Below are positions 25,501 through 36,330 of a stretch of 64,000 bases of DNA, in pieces. A program made the position numbers and the translations under genes. The first letter of the stretch is position 1, and every line of letters begins with the position of its first letter. The notes under the pieces were generated by a model. The model did not search any database. It worked only from the letters and a program-made list of their open reading frames with translations, and was not told where the DNA came from. The DNA comes from Valencia hispanica (taxonomy: Eukaryota; Chordata; Actinopteri; Cyprinodontiformes; Valenciidae): contig OY747703.1 of assembly GCA_963556495.2 (NCBI GenBank), forward strand, positions 30,838,796 to 30,902,795. Reading direction: 5' to 3'.

Positions 25501-28500
25501 AATATAACATTGGAAATTAAAAGTAAAAGTAGCAAATTAGCATGAAACACATTACACATGATACACAATAAAGCAAGAGAAAAATCAATAGAGCAAGAAA
25601 GCATGAACACATTTCATACATATGACATCAATCACTTAATCGAAGGCAATTCTAAACAGATGAGTTTTTGGTCTCGATTTAAAGCAGTTCAGAGTTTCAG
25701 CAGCTCTACACTGGTCAGGAAGTCTGTTCCAGATAAGGGGAGCATAGAAAGTGAAAGCTGCTTCTCCATGTTTAGTTCTGAGTCTAGGGATGTTTAGTAG
25801 GCTAGAGTTGGAGGACCTGAGTGGTCTTGGTGGTTGGTACCATGACAACAGGTCTTCAACATATTTAGGTGCTAAGCCATGTAATGAAGCACTTTTTAGA
25901 AAAGGCAAAGAAGCATGAGCAACACTACATTACATTGTAATGTTGCTTTTGTTGTTTTCTTTAATGTAAATAAATACATTGTTGTGATTCCTCAGTACAT
26001 TTTCACTTACTTCTGGTATATATCTAGCCATCATAGTCATAGCCGCCCTGGAGAAAATTCCACCAGCGGCCACTGTATGTAAGTCCTTTAATTTTAGTGC
26101 TTTATTCTTTGCAGCACCTTTGGAGTTACCATGGGGCTCTTGGCAGCTTCTTTCAAAAATATTCTCCTGTCTGTTTACATCAACACCTATGTTTGCTTGG
26201 GGTTGCAGTTTTATAGTTCTTCCATATTCAGATGATGAGTTGAACAGTGCTTTTGGAGATGTTTAAAACTCAACATATTGTTGATTAACCTAACTCTGCT
26301 TTAGTCATCTTTGCAGTTGTATCCTTGATCTGTCTGTTGTATTTCTTGGTCTTTATGCTGTTTATTATTTAATTTTTTCAGAAAACTTGGAGACCTTCAC
26401 AAAACAGCTGTATTTATGATAAAACTAAATTACATAAAGTCAGCTCAGTTTATTTCAAATTAATGTACATTTGCATGTAAATACATGACATTTTCATTCC
26501 CAGTCCCACTGGCAGGTTTGTGAAGAAGAAACACTAAAAATAATAAGAAAAATAACAACCAACTATATTGCCACTAAGTAAAAGGGGAACAAAAGACCAT
26601 ACAACCTAACAATGGATGTTTAAATATTCTCATGTCAACATGTTTGGCTTTCCATGAGCCAGATTTTAAGATGGTTTCTACAGGTACAGTAATACAGGTA
26701 GACTGTTTACTAATTAGGTGAGTCCTGAAAGCAACTGGTTGCCTGTGATTTTATTTAGGGGTGTCAGAATAAAGGGGTTTCCTTGTGTGTAAGAACTGAA
26801 GAGCATGTTTCAGTATTCCTCTGCTTGTTAGTTATGTGCTATTTGTGTTGGTCTATCGCACAAAATCCCTGTAAAATACTTTGAAGTTTATTCTTTGTGT
26901 GAAAAATGTTATAAAATTTGTAAATACATTTTAAAGAAGCATGAATCTTTTATTTTGCTTAATTTACACTTTGCAAGGCACTATATCAAAGTAAGATTTA
27001 ACAGACAAAAAACTGACAACTATAGTCATTTGTCGTCCTACATAATCAAAATAATTTGTTTTAATAAGTGAACACTATTATTTTATTACAACTGGTTCCT
27101 TTTGTCCAAGGGGGCTTCACCTGTACAACAAAGCGACACACCATTAGCTGCAGCCATGCTAGGTTCCCTGGGTGGTGCAGGGGAGGTGGACACAGAGGAC
27201 GAGGAGGATGAGGAGGAAGGAGGGAGCAGACGTGAATTTGATGACCCCCTGTGCACTCTGGTTAAAAACTGCAACATGCTGCACAACATAGTGGGGCCTG
27301 CTTGTATCTTCCTCAGACAGGGCTTCGCTCAAAGCCAACTTGTATGTATGATACTCGTCTGCACAGGCGCTTACACCCACTCAATCACAACTTTACAGCA
27401 GAAACTATTATTTCAACAATTTCACACTGATCCACTCTATTAGACTTTGACACAACTATATCGACCAAGGTCAAGTCACAGTCATCTGCTGAGTCATGTC
27501 TACAATCAACATCAACATAATTTCCCACCCATACCATTCCTACAATCATGTCCATGTTTGAGTAAAATGTCAAATAAAAGAAATAATTTTGGTTGTGAAT
27601 GAACGGAAATCACTACTTATGTCTAAGCTACTGTAGTTATTCTGAATGAAATTACTGGGACCATATTTACTGGTATGGATTCCAGTGACATAAACATACC
27701 TGAAATATTTTTTGTCATTTACTCTGATTTATTAGGTATTTCAGAGTGTCTGGACTTTTTATTTAGTAACTGGTCACTCCCTGTTGTCCAGGGATAGGCA
27801 TAGGGATTAAAAAAGAGGCAATTTTCTCTAAACCACTTTTCAAAGTAGGAAATACAAAGTAAAGTTTCATACAAGCAACACAGATGTGTGTATATCTTTA
27901 TAACTATGCAAATGACTTCAAAACCACAGCTACAAAAAGTTGGGTTCACCAAATCTCCATGTCAAGAAAATATTCTGATACTTTACCCCTTTTACCAAAT
28001 GTGCCAAAACATCAAAGATGGAGCTAAATTTGTGCTTAAAGATTGTGCATAAAATCCCATGTGACAGATTTTAGCCAGTATGTTTTTTTTTTTTACCAAC
28101 TTCCTTTTTTTATTTATTAATTTTTTATTTAACCTTTATTTAACCAGGAAAAGTCCCATTAAGACTAGAAACTTCTTTTTCAAGGAGTCCTGGCCAAGAG
28201 GTAGCAAAAGTTACAATTACTCAATAAATTATACAAATAAAATAACAAACACAATTATGAAAAACAGTTACAATAAAGGGAAGCTGCCTCAAGTGCTCTC
28301 AGTCTGGAATTAAATTTGTTCAAAGAAATGACAAAGAAATTCCCTAACAAATACATTTCCTCCGCCTTCAACTATGCTATGCTGTTAATACAGGACCGAC
28401 ATGCACAGATGCAACTATTTTAATGTTAAAAACTGTCTGAGTTGAACTGACTTTAACCTTGCAAAACAAAAAAAACGATTGTGATCTTATTTGAATCCAT

Positions 28501-30839
28501 GGGAGAAGGAAAATAATGGAATGCCTTGACAGAGAACAGAGGGTTTTTAATCTTCACTAATACTCTTTTTCATGATAAAACTGCAAACAGCATCTGAAAA
28601 CATGCTCTTAACATTTAGATTTTACTGTGCACCCTTGTCATTTTGGTGTTTATGGTTGGATCTAATTTTAGTTTGACTAGTAAAGCTTCTGGCCATACAT
28701 AATCTGACACATTTACCAAAGCTTCTAAAGTGAGCAGTGCATCAAGACTAACACAGGGATGGTTCAAATTTTACATAATCCATAAAGTAATTGCCAACAA
28801 AAGTGTCCAACATGTGTTCATTTATCCTTTTCAGGTGTATTGATCTCAAAACAAAACCTGATCGAGGAGCAGTTCAGCTGAAGATGAAAATGAGCTTTAG
28901 ATAGCCAAATGATAAACCGATAAGCCTTCATGATTTGTAATACAATTTACAGCTGTAATCTCCCTGCTGCTGTAGTGTCCCCTGTTTTCTCTAATCCATG
29001 GCTGAATTATTCCTGCTGCTGCTGATGTCATGACCTCGCAGAACAAGTAGTGAAAAGACTTATCCTACCACAACCTTCAATTCATGCCTGAAGCCAAGGC
29101 AGTAGCAACAGGAACTGTTGTTCTTTTATCATCTGTCTGACATTTTACGCCATTACTTAAAGATAATACAATAAAGTGCACACTTAGAGGCAGAAAAACT
29201 ATCAGCTTTGATACACTGTGTTGTACATCTGCCAGTCTTAGACACTTCAAATACTCAACATGGAGCATATTCCTTACATACTTTATCCACAGGAGGACTT
29301 AGAAAAGCTGTTAGGGTCAGTCAGATCAAAAACTAAATAATCATGTTATAGAGTTTCAGCTCATGCTGATGAAATGTGAAAAGAAAAAAGGATTCTTCAG
29401 AGAAATGGGATAGCTGAATGTGTAAAACTGAAAAGCGTTTTCATCTGGGTTTTTAGTGATATGAATCTTATTTCAGAGAGTTAGACTAAACGTGTTACCT
29501 TAGACAACTGTCAAACAGATGTGTACATGATTCTAACAATTTATATTCATGTTGGTATGTCAATACAAGTGTTGTACACTCGATTCCGCTGTCAGATACG
29601 TAAGTCTGAAAAACTGTGGGTTAGGAATGTTTTTAAATGAAAATGAATCTATAAGCTACAAGTGCGAAGTCTTGTGAATATAACTTAATTTCTACGACTT
29701 TATAGTCTTCACTGCTGTGAACACGAATTCAAGTTTGGGGGTTTGTTCTAATAAATTAGCAGTAGTCAACCCTTAATGCTAGTAATGCTAACACAAATTT
29801 AGCATCACTGGGACGTCATTAGCTTGTAGGCTACATGCAGAACTATGTTTGTAAATCCAAAAACTATATGTTATTTAAAATTGGAAAAAAAAAATTAAAC
29901 TACATACATTGTTTGACTTTACCTGTGACGCTTCACCTCAGCTTGTAGCTCCGCCCTGTCCACTGTCGTCAGCCATCTTTGAATTTGGAACATCGTGTTT
30001 GGTGGAATTGGTGGTTCGATTACTCCTCCCTGTGACATCATTTAAACATTTGTCTACCCATTCCCTCAAACTTGAATTCGTGTTCACAGCAGTGAAGACT
30101 TCCAAGTCATAGAAATTGGATTTATGTTCACAAGACTTCGCACTTGTAGCTTTTAGATTCATACTCGTAAAAAAACATTCCTAACTCGCAGTTTCTCAGA
30201 CTCACGTATATGACAGCGGAATCGAGTGTACAACACTTGTATTGACATACCAACATGAATATAAGATGGTAGAATCACGCACACATCTTTTTGACAGTAT
30301 TCTTACTCCACAATAAACTAACTTTTTTTCTTTTTTGTGTGTGTCTCCTACTCACACTAACACAGGACAGAGACCTACGACCAGAGGAAATGGAAGGTAA
30401 GTTGTTGTAGATCCTGATGGCTGTGGGCAGGAAGGATCTCCTGTAGAAGTCTGTGTTGCAGCGAAACTGTTGGAGCCTTTGACTGAAAAGACTCTGTTTT
30501 CGGATAGTCCCATGAAGAGGATGCTCAGGGTTGTCCAATATTAATAAAAAACGAACAGCTGTACATTCAGAAAATGTTAGTTAGCTTGCCTTAGCAAATG
30601 GCTAAAAGATAAATAGATTAAAAGGGCCACGTATAAATGTGATTGTGGAGTTCAAAACCAAAGTTCAATAGATCTCTCCTTTATTTCCATTCAAAAACAG
30701 CAAAAGCATCTGGTTTTGTCCTTTAATCACACCAAAAACTGTATTTCTTCTGTCATATTTAGGAATGTTAATTAATCATGCTTAATTCACAGCTTCCCTG
30801 TGATTAATTAGATTAAAATTTCAAATTTTTTGACAGCCT

Positions 30840-30914
<75 letters not shown>

Positions 30915-31070
30915 TGTGGAGAAGGTGTTTTTACTCTAATTTAAAGCCTATCTTAAAGGAACAGACACACATTTAACACACATTCTTCTTGATTGTTCAG
31001 TTTCTAAGTGTTGCAACATGCACTACAGAATTAAACCCTCATACAACATTTACAGAATTTTTATCTCGTC

Positions 31071-31136
<66 letters not shown>

Positions 31137-34100
31137 TAATTGAGTGCTTGTTCCACCCTTAAGGTTATGTCTTTCTTGATGGTGAGGCATCTTGGCCATA
31201 TCAAAAAACCATCACTGGCATTTAGAAATTTCTTTAAAGTGCTCTTTATGGTAGCCTGCGCATTCTGAAAACCATCAAGACTGAATTTTTTTTAATCAAT
31301 TAATAACCCAGTGTTATGCAATAGCAACTTTATACTGATTAGCTGTAAACCTTACCTTTCATAGAGACCAACCGATTCAGCTCCTAAGTGCCTTTCAAAG
31401 CCCAACAGTCATTGACTGGCTTCACTTTAGTGGTGAAACATTCTAGTTTTTGATATGCAATCCATCTAGAAATATGATAGCACAGACTGTATGATCTACA
31501 ATTAGTGTTGCAAAAGGTCTAAATTAAATGCACAAAAACCTTTCCCCTTTTTCCAAAAATATATTTTCATGGGTAGTTTATTTCTGTTTCTTAGATCCTA
31601 TGTGTATTGCCAAAGTAATATTATCTGCGGGAGACATTTTGTTTCCTAACTATGGAAACTATGTTGGCCACTGTTTGCCATAGTTGATCAACTTCTAATA
31701 TTTTTAAGTCTATCTCATAACAATTTCCCATGATTTCCTTTGTCCTTTGCTCATATTACACAAAATAATGTTTCTTTTTTTTTTAAGCATGTTTAAACAA
31801 AATGTTTCCAAAGCTAAACTCTTTAAAATAACTAACACAACTAAAATTGAACAAAATGTCACTGAAATGTCACTGAAGGAAATTGGATTATAAAGGTAAT
31901 CCCACTGAGCAATTGAGTAGAATGTGAACACTTTCTATTTAATTTCAGAAAAAATATCTTAGTTGCACACACATTTACAAAATTAGCTCCACCAATGCTA
32001 GCTACTGACATCAACAAGCTACTAAGACCAGGAATTTCAGTAAACGTCATTTGCCACAATCACAAAAAAATATCTTATGTTTCACAATTCTTTGCAGCAG
32101 CAATACCTCCTTCACTTAGCAATTTCCTCTTTTTATCACCTAAATCTGTTTCTACCTGCAGAACTGCGTGAAGCCTTCAGAGAATTTGACAAAGACAAAG
32201 ATGGGTTCATAAGCTATAAGGACCTGGGAGAGTGCATGAGGACTATGGGATACATGCCGACTGAAATGGAACTTATTGAGCTCAGCCAGCAGATCTGTGA
32301 GTCTCCTAAAGATCAATACACTAAGATAAAATTTTATTCAAAATATTCTCCACAAAGAAATCACGGTAAAGGTAAACAAAGTTAGACCCACTGCCGTGGA
32401 GTAGTTTTCAAGACTCTGTCGATTTCTTTTTCTATAATTTCATATACAGTAAAACATCACACAGTATGTCCCAGTCATCGAATGGAAATTGAAAAAAAGG
32501 TTATAAATACATTAGGAAAGCTTTATGCTGAAGAAAAGCAAGTAACATATTTTATTTTACAGGTGGTGGCAGAGTGGACTTTGAAGACTTTGTGGAACTG
32601 ATGGGTCCCAAAATGCTTGCAGAGACTGCAGACATGATTGGAGTAAAAGAGCTAAGGGATGCCTTCAGAGAGGTTAGCGGCAGCACATTACTAAACTTTA
32701 TAGCTTTTCTTTCTTTAATGATTTTTAATTTTAAAACTGTTTTGTCTTCAAGTTTGACTCTGATGGTGATGGTCAGATTAGCCTTGGGGAACTAAGGGAA
32801 GCTATGAAGAAACTAATGGGAGAACAGCTCAACCACCGTGAGATTGACGAGATCCTGCGAGACATAGACCTCAATGGAGATGGAGAGGTGGACTTTGAAG
32901 GTGAGGTATTATCAAGTTTCAAAGGTACAATGGACCCACGCCTATTTGCAATTATGGATTCATAGATACATCTATTCATTGATTCTACTCTGGAAATTGA
33001 CTTAAATTATTTACAGAAAACTCCTTTTTATAGAGCATATCTAAAATTTGAAAAAGCAGATGCAGCTTGGGAAGCTGAAATAACTAGGGCAATGGTAATT
33101 GACATGCTATTGGCTGGCATTTACAAAATAGCCCATTCAGGAGCGCCATTTATTTTCTTTGGTGCTGACTGGCTGTACCCTCAAGAACAAAAATAAGGAA
33201 GACTCTGGTGCCAAGACCATTTCCACAGTGCGTAATAATACATATTTAGGAATATTCGAACAGATAAAAGATACAGTTAAATGGATTTTTAGAGGAGCGT
33301 TCAAGCATTTGTGGATTTTAGCCATTTGCGTTCTATTCTGGTCCCTAACCCCTGTGCGAATGCTTGGGTTCCACTGCATTACACCATTTTCACACATTAC
33401 ACACTGCAGAATGCAAATTTAATCAGGTAAGCCAAGTTGTTACGCATTTTCTTACAACTGTCAAAACAATCTGAGGCTTGAACATCACAACTCTGAGAGC
33501 AAATATATTGCACATATGCACCACCGCTACAAAGCACTGATCTTTCAGCCCAAGATGATCAGGTCAAGAATGAGAAAAAAAAATTATTATATAAATTATT
33601 ATATAATTATTATAGACTCAGGGCCAACAACTAAAACGATTTCAAGTATTTAGTTGTTTATTTGTACATAATTTGGGCTTCCAGCTCATACTGTAAAACC
33701 CACGAAAACAGGATTTCAAAAAATTTGAATACTAGGGGCACGGTGGCGCAGCTGGTAGCTTGGCTCACCTCACAGTTAGAAGGTCCTGGGTTCGATTACC
33801 GCCAGGGACGCTGTGGGTGCTGAGGGTGTGTTAGTTCCCCCATATCAGCGGCACCCACACCCTGGGGCCTTTCTGTGTGGAGTTTGCATGTTCTCCCCGT
33901 GTTCCCTTGAGCAGCTAATGTGAGCTACTCCCACAAAAAACATGCACTAGTCCTGAGCCTATATACTGCCTCCTCCTGGCCGGCCGGGGGAACCTGAAAT
34001 GTTGGGGAGGATCTGGCTGGAATAACGTGATCCTTCCACGCGCTACGTCCAGCCGTAGAAACCCCACCCCGTCGGGTGAAAAGAAGGGCCTGTTCACTCC

Positions 34101-36018
34101 CCAAGCATGAAGGAGGCTTGAGTTTCAGTGCGGGGCCCTCCCGGGGCTGGCAGAGGGAGAGTGGAACCCCAGGACTAAGGTAGGAGCACTGGGGTGATAA
34201 ATAATGGGAAAAAACCGTGGGATAAAAATAAAAAAATAGAATACTGCGAAATAAATCACCATTTACTTCTTATTTTTTACAGAAAAAAAGAAAGAAATTA
34301 GGATCACATCAAATCAATCAAAATATGGTACTTTCAAAACGATATGTCAATCTTCGATACTTGGTAGGGAATCCCTTTGCCTTAATCACTGCCTCGCTCC
34401 ATTGCTGAGAGTTATGGAAGCCCAGATTTCCTTGATGATTGCTGTCAGCTCTTCTTTGTTTTTGGGTCTGGTGCCCCTCATTTTCCTCTCGATAATACCC
34501 CATAGATCCTCAATGGGGTTTAGGTCCAGCGAGTTGGCTGGCCAGTCAAGTACTGAGATGGCATGGGCCTCAAACCAGGTTTTTGTGCTTCTAGCGTTAT
34601 GGGAAGGGGGCAGGTCCTGCTGGAAGATGAAATCTGCATCTCCATCCAGATCCTCAGCAGAAGGAATCATGAAGTCCTCTAAAACATTCTGGTAGACTGA
34701 TGAGGGGACCTTGGATTTAAGGAAGCAGAGTTTACCAACACCTGCACCGGACATTGCACGCCAAATCATGACTGCCTGTGGATATTTCACACTGGACCTC
34801 AAACAGCTTGGGTTCTGTTCCTCACACGTCTTCGTCCAAACACTTGGATCTTGATTTCCGAATGAAAAGCACACTTTACTTTCATCGGAAAAAAGAACGT
34901 TGGACCACTGGCCAACTGTCCAGTCCTTCTTCTCCTTGGCCCAGTTGAGACGCGTCATAATGTGATGGTTTTTGAAGCTGTGACTCTCGCCTCATTCCGC
35001 TCTTTCTGGATCTCTGCCAGATTCATGAATCTTCTCTGTTTGATAATCTGCTGAAGCCCACGGTCAGCTCTTCTGCTGGTGCATCTTCACATTTTGCCCT
35101 TCCACTAGACTTTCCATTGAAATGCTTGGACACAGCACTCTGTGAACAGCCAACCTCCTTAGCTATGAACTTTTGTGGCTTACCCATCCTATGGAGGGTA
35201 TCAATGATGATCTTCTGGCCAGTTGTCAAGTCTGCAGTCTTCCCCATATTGAACCTAACTGAGACAACTGAACCAAAGTGAAGAAATTTAATGACACCTG
35301 GGAAAACCTGTGCAGGTGTTTTGAGTTTAGTAGATGAATAGTGTGAGATACTCAGATTAAAACAGTCATGCCCTGTAAAATTTGGGGTGATTTCTTCACA
35401 GTATTCTAATTTTTTGAATTCCTGTTTTCGTGGGTTTTATGAGCTGGAAGCCCAAATTATATACAGATAAACAACTATATACTTGAAATCTTTTACGTTG
35501 TGGGCTCTGAATCTATAATCTATGGAAGTTTAACATTTTGAATGGAATTATGGAAACAAATAAACTTTTCGATGATATTCTAATTTTTAGGAAAGGGTCT
35601 GTATATCCTTCATCCCAATATACACACACTATTCAAAACAAGTGTGTATCAAAATCAGTAGACTTACTGCTTTGACGTGAGAGGATTTGTTCCACTAAAT
35701 TATTTTCATTTTTTCACATTTAGACCCACAATAGACATGTTTTTGGCTATGCAAGCATCTGGTAGAAGACAGAGGCTTAAGAGCTTTGTGTGCGAGGGAA
35801 TTAAATAAAATACTACTTATCTGATTTTAACAGCAAATAAAGAGCAGCCAAAATTGCAGAAAAAGAACCCCTTTCTGTTAATTCTTTCTGTGAGCACCCA
35901 CTGCTGCATTCTTGAGCAGATGAAGGTCTTTCAGAGTGTTGTCGAGCTACCGTGATGAAGAAAAATAATAGAAGTTGTCCATCTTTCCACAGAATTTGTG
36001 CGGATGATGTCTCGCTGA
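22544..36018 (+). CDS. cabp2: cabp2-like neuronal calcium-binding protein, seven coding exons, 242 aa
   Basis: CaBP2 belongs to the calmodulin-related CaBP family, which tunes voltage-gated calcium channels in sensory synapses (Cav1.3 in hair cells, by work on mammals). Seven exons join in phase: 22544-22591, 27111-27341, 30366-30396, 32162-32296, 32563-32672, 32753-32900 and 35993-36018, all with GT/AG borders. The protein starts MGNVNKTS (myristoylation-like glycine 2), then has an acidic run (EDEEDEEE) and the family block [18 protein letters not shown]1 is at 113-124 with Asp at loop position 12 (Mg-type in CaBP1); EF2 is degenerate and shortened ([13 protein letters not shown]); EF3 is at 187-198 and EF4 at 224-235, both canonical. 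It ends FVRMMSR. The short EF2 linker separates CaBP2 from CaBP1, CaBP4 and CaBP5. Valine replaces the usual Cys4. Which fish paralogue (2a or 2b) is unknown. Confidence 0.92.
23270..23695 (-). repeat. LINE 3' fragment nested in the intron 1 Tc1
   Basis: It begins with AAGGCAAGGCAAGGCAACTT, the reverse of a fish LINE tail, and contains TAGAGTTGGAGAACCTTAGT, ACAACAGATCTTCAACATAC and TCAGCTGCAGCTGTCTGATT. The same family recurs at 25540-25930. Confidence 0.65.
23720..26075. mobile_element. hAT-type element (2356 bp) in cabp2 intron 1
   Basis: The ends are CAGTGGCGGCTGG and the near-inverse CCAGCGGCCACTG. The flanks GATGTAAG (23712-23719) and TATGTAAG (26076-26083) agree at seven of eight positions, fitting an aged 8-bp hAT duplication. 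The interior has the GTTGCCAACTTAGCGACTTT word, repeated and inverted around 24750-24890, that is common in fish repeats. No transposase frame survives. Confidence 0.75.
25540..25930 (-). pseudogene. LINE reverse-transcriptase C-terminal fragment inside the hAT
   Basis: The minus-strand frame at 25636-25908 reads [20 protein letters not shown], then [20 protein letters not shown] and [15 protein letters not shown], the pattern closing the ORF2 protein of fish L2-like LINEs (LAPxYLxDLL, RSLRSS, FSxxAPxLWNxLP). It is truncated to the last 90 or so residues. Confidence 0.75.
27111..27341 (+). CDS. cabp2: cabp2 exon 2 (residues 17-93)
   Basis: The acceptor TCCTTTTGTCCAAG precedes GGGGCTTCACC in phase 0, matching exon 1. 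The exon encodes a variable, acidic region ([15 protein letters not shown]) and then [20 protein letters not shown] and [14 protein letters not shown], a block typical of long CaBP1/CaBP2 isoforms. The donor is GTATGT after CAACTT. A TTG-initiated open frame seen from 27102 starts inside the intron and is not the real start. Confidence 0.93.
28105..28300 (+). repeat. Fish interspersed repeat in cabp2 intron 2
   Basis: TTTATTTAACCAGGAAAAGT followed by CCCATTAAGACTAGAAAC and GGAGTCCTGGCCAAGAGG is a frequent teleost repeat tail. The open frame through it is not a gene. The remainder of intron 2 from 27342 to 29540 shows no other recognisable feature. Confidence 0.65.
29541..30264. mobile_element. 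MITE with ~195-bp terminal inverted repeats, just upstream of the cabp2 microexon
   Basis: The left arm (29541-29742; TTATATTCATGTTGGTATGT, CAATACAAGTGTTGTACACT, TCGATTCCGCTGTCAGATAC) is mirrored by 30062-30264. The arms are nearly identical over about 195 bp; the interior of about 320 bp is unique. There is no transposase. No clear target duplication was found. The element ends 101 bp before exon 3. Confidence 0.85.
30366..30396 (+). CDS. cabp2: cabp2 exon 3, 31-nt microexon (residues 94-104)
   Basis: ACACAG precedes GACAGAGACC, and GTAAGT follows the final GGAAG. The 31 nt encode [10 protein letters not shown] plus the first base of a Glu codon, exactly the DRxLRPEExEE linker that precedes EF1 in CaBPs. 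It is needed to keep phase between exons 2 and 4. Its shortness would hide it from ORF-based gene finding. It sits between a MITE and a LINE remnant. Confidence 0.9.
30397..30545 (-). pseudogene. LINE ORF2 C-terminal remnant abutting the cabp2 microexon donor
   Basis: The minus strand reads [20 protein letters not shown], then [20 protein letters not shown] and RIYNNLP, the C-terminal signature of a fish LINE polyprotein. It starts within a few bases of the splice donor of exon 3, so the intronic side of that donor is LINE-derived. Confidence 0.75.
30841..30914 (+). repeat. (GATA)n microsatellite, 74 bp
   Basis: About 18 perfect AGAT/GATA units in cabp2 intron 3. Confidence 0.98.
31071..31134 (+). 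repeat. (GATA)n microsatellite, 64 bp
   Basis: About 16 perfect GATA units, 156 bp after the first tract. The two tracts bracket a short unique segment (30915-31070), as if an older tract had been split. Confidence 0.98.
32162..32296 (+). CDS. cabp2: cabp2 exon 4 with EF-hand 1 (residues 104-148)
   Basis: The acceptor TTTCTACCTGCAG precedes AACTGCGTGAAGCC; the donor GTGAGT follows CAGCAGATCT. The exon encodes ELREAFREF, the EF1 loop [12 protein letters not shown], and [20 protein letters not shown], almost invariant in CaBPs. Loop position 12 is Asp rather than Glu, as in CaBP1, where this site prefers magnesium. Confidence 0.96.
32563..32672 (+). CDS. cabp2: cabp2 exon 5 with degenerate EF-hand 2 (residues 149-185)
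   Basis: After the acceptor TTTTATTTTACAG, the exon encodes [20 protein letters not shown] and [16 protein letters not shown], before the donor GTTAGC. The EF2 loop lacks the MNLGG insertion seen in CaBP1, CaBP4 and CaBP5 and cannot chelate calcium. This shortened form matches CaBP2. Confidence 0.95.
32753..32900 (+). CDS. cabp2: cabp2 exon 6 with EF-hands 3 and 4 (residues 186-235)
   Basis: After the acceptor TTTTGTCTTCAAG the exon encodes the canonical EF3 loop [12 protein letters not shown], a linker ([20 protein letters not shown]), and the EF4 loop [11 protein letters not shown] completed by the last exon. The donor is GTGAGG after GAAG. EF3 and EF4 keep all calcium ligands. Confidence 0.96.
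33734..34238 (+). mobile_element. tRNA-derived SINE inside the Tc1, with 7-bp target duplication
   Basis: The head GGGGCACGGTGGCGCAGCTG and the box B-like GGGTTCGATTACCGC are typical of tRNA-derived fish SINEs. The body includes TTTCTGTGTGGAGTTTGCAT and ends in an A-rich tail (GATAAAAATAAAAAAATA). GAATACT flanks it at 33727-33733 and 34239-34245, a clean target duplication. Without it the Tc1 left repeat is continuous and matches the right repeat. Confidence 0.88.
34386..35247 (-). pseudogene. Tc1-type transposase, frameshifted
   Basis: The N-terminal part (35247-35023) reads [20 protein letters not shown], then [11 protein letters not shown], a helix-turn-helix pattern. After a frameshift the catalytic part (34958-34386) carries [15 protein letters not shown] and NPIEDLW, the three DDE blocks. 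Between about 35020 and 34960 the frame is lost, so no full protein can be made. The C-terminus is also altered (ITLSNGARQ). Confidence 0.8.
35993..36018 (+). CDS. cabp2: cabp2 exon 7, last 26 coding nt (residues 235-242)
   Basis: After the acceptor CATCTTTCCACAG the exon reads AATTTGTGCGGATGATG and TCTCGCTGA, giving EFVRMMSR and a stop, the invariant CaBP C-terminus. Intron 6 before it is about 3.1 kb and contains a Tc1 element with a SINE inside. Confidence 0.95.
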
Positions 36019-36330
36019 ATCTCCTGTGAGCCTCGGCTTACTGCACTGAAACCAACATGGACCAGACTGTGTACTGTTAAGTCTTTTCATATGTACAAAA
36101 GAAATTCTTGCTCTCTGTAGTTTTTCACTTACGTCTCAGGTAGACCCATTAGTTTATTTATCTGTTGTAAAAATGTATTACAGTAGATGCAAAATAGCAG
36201 GTTATAGATTATTGACTCCAGTGCTTGTCAAAAGAATTAAAATGTGAAGATTTACAAATGTATAAAGAAATTGTATTTAAAATGTCTGTCAATGTGACGA
36301 CAATAAAATTCACTTAGACATAATATATTT
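36019..36330 (+). terminator. cabp2: cabp2 3' UTR and likely polyadenylation site
   Basis: After the stop codon the sequence is unique and AT-rich. The best polyadenylation signal is AATAAA at 36302-36307. Another AATAAA-like word follows near 36417 (TTTAAATAAACATG). Transcript ends are not proven. Confidence 0.55.

Larger units (their letters stand above)
22627..26983. mobile_element. Tc1-like element carrying nested LINE and hAT insertions, filling cabp2 intron 1
   Basis: The left end CAGTGCCTTGCAAGAGTATT follows a TA at 22625; the right end is the inverse, TTTGCAAGGCACT, followed by ATA. Tc1-like reverse-strand words occur on both sides of the inserts (GTTCTAGAGT near 23210, CCATATTCAGATGATGAG near 26222). 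Inside are a LINE 3' fragment (about 23270-23695) and a complete hAT (23720-26075), which itself contains another LINE fragment. The stack covers about 4357 of the 4519 bp of intron 1. Confidence 0.7.
33613..35515 (-). mobile_element. Tc1/mariner element in cabp2 intron 6
   Basis: Two long inverted ends match: left TAGACTCAGGGCCAACAACT with ATAATTTGGGCTTCCAGCTC and AAACCCACGAAAACAGG; right CCTGTTTTCGTGGGTTTTAT with GAGCTGGAAGCCCAAATTAT, ending GGGCTCTGAATCTA. TA flanks both ends. A transposase on the minus strand is broken, and a SINE interrupts the left part. Confidence 0.85.

Noticed and set aside
27102..27443. A 113-codon single open frame as a gene of its own
   Set aside because: It starts with TTG inside intron 1 and runs past the exon 2 donor. 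Only 27111-27341 is coding, as part of cabp2.
30841..31134. GATA arrays as a sex-chromosome marker
   Set aside because: Two short microsatellites are not evidence for chromosome identity.
32077..32385. A 102-codon frame starting at 32077 as an EF-hand protein start
   Set aside because: Its first 28 codons are intron 3 sequence before the acceptor at 32161, and its end runs into intron 4.
33734..33815. A tRNA gene
   Set aside because: Box A- and B-like words are present, but the sequence continues into a SINE body with an A-rich tail and target duplication; no functional cloverleaf is expected.
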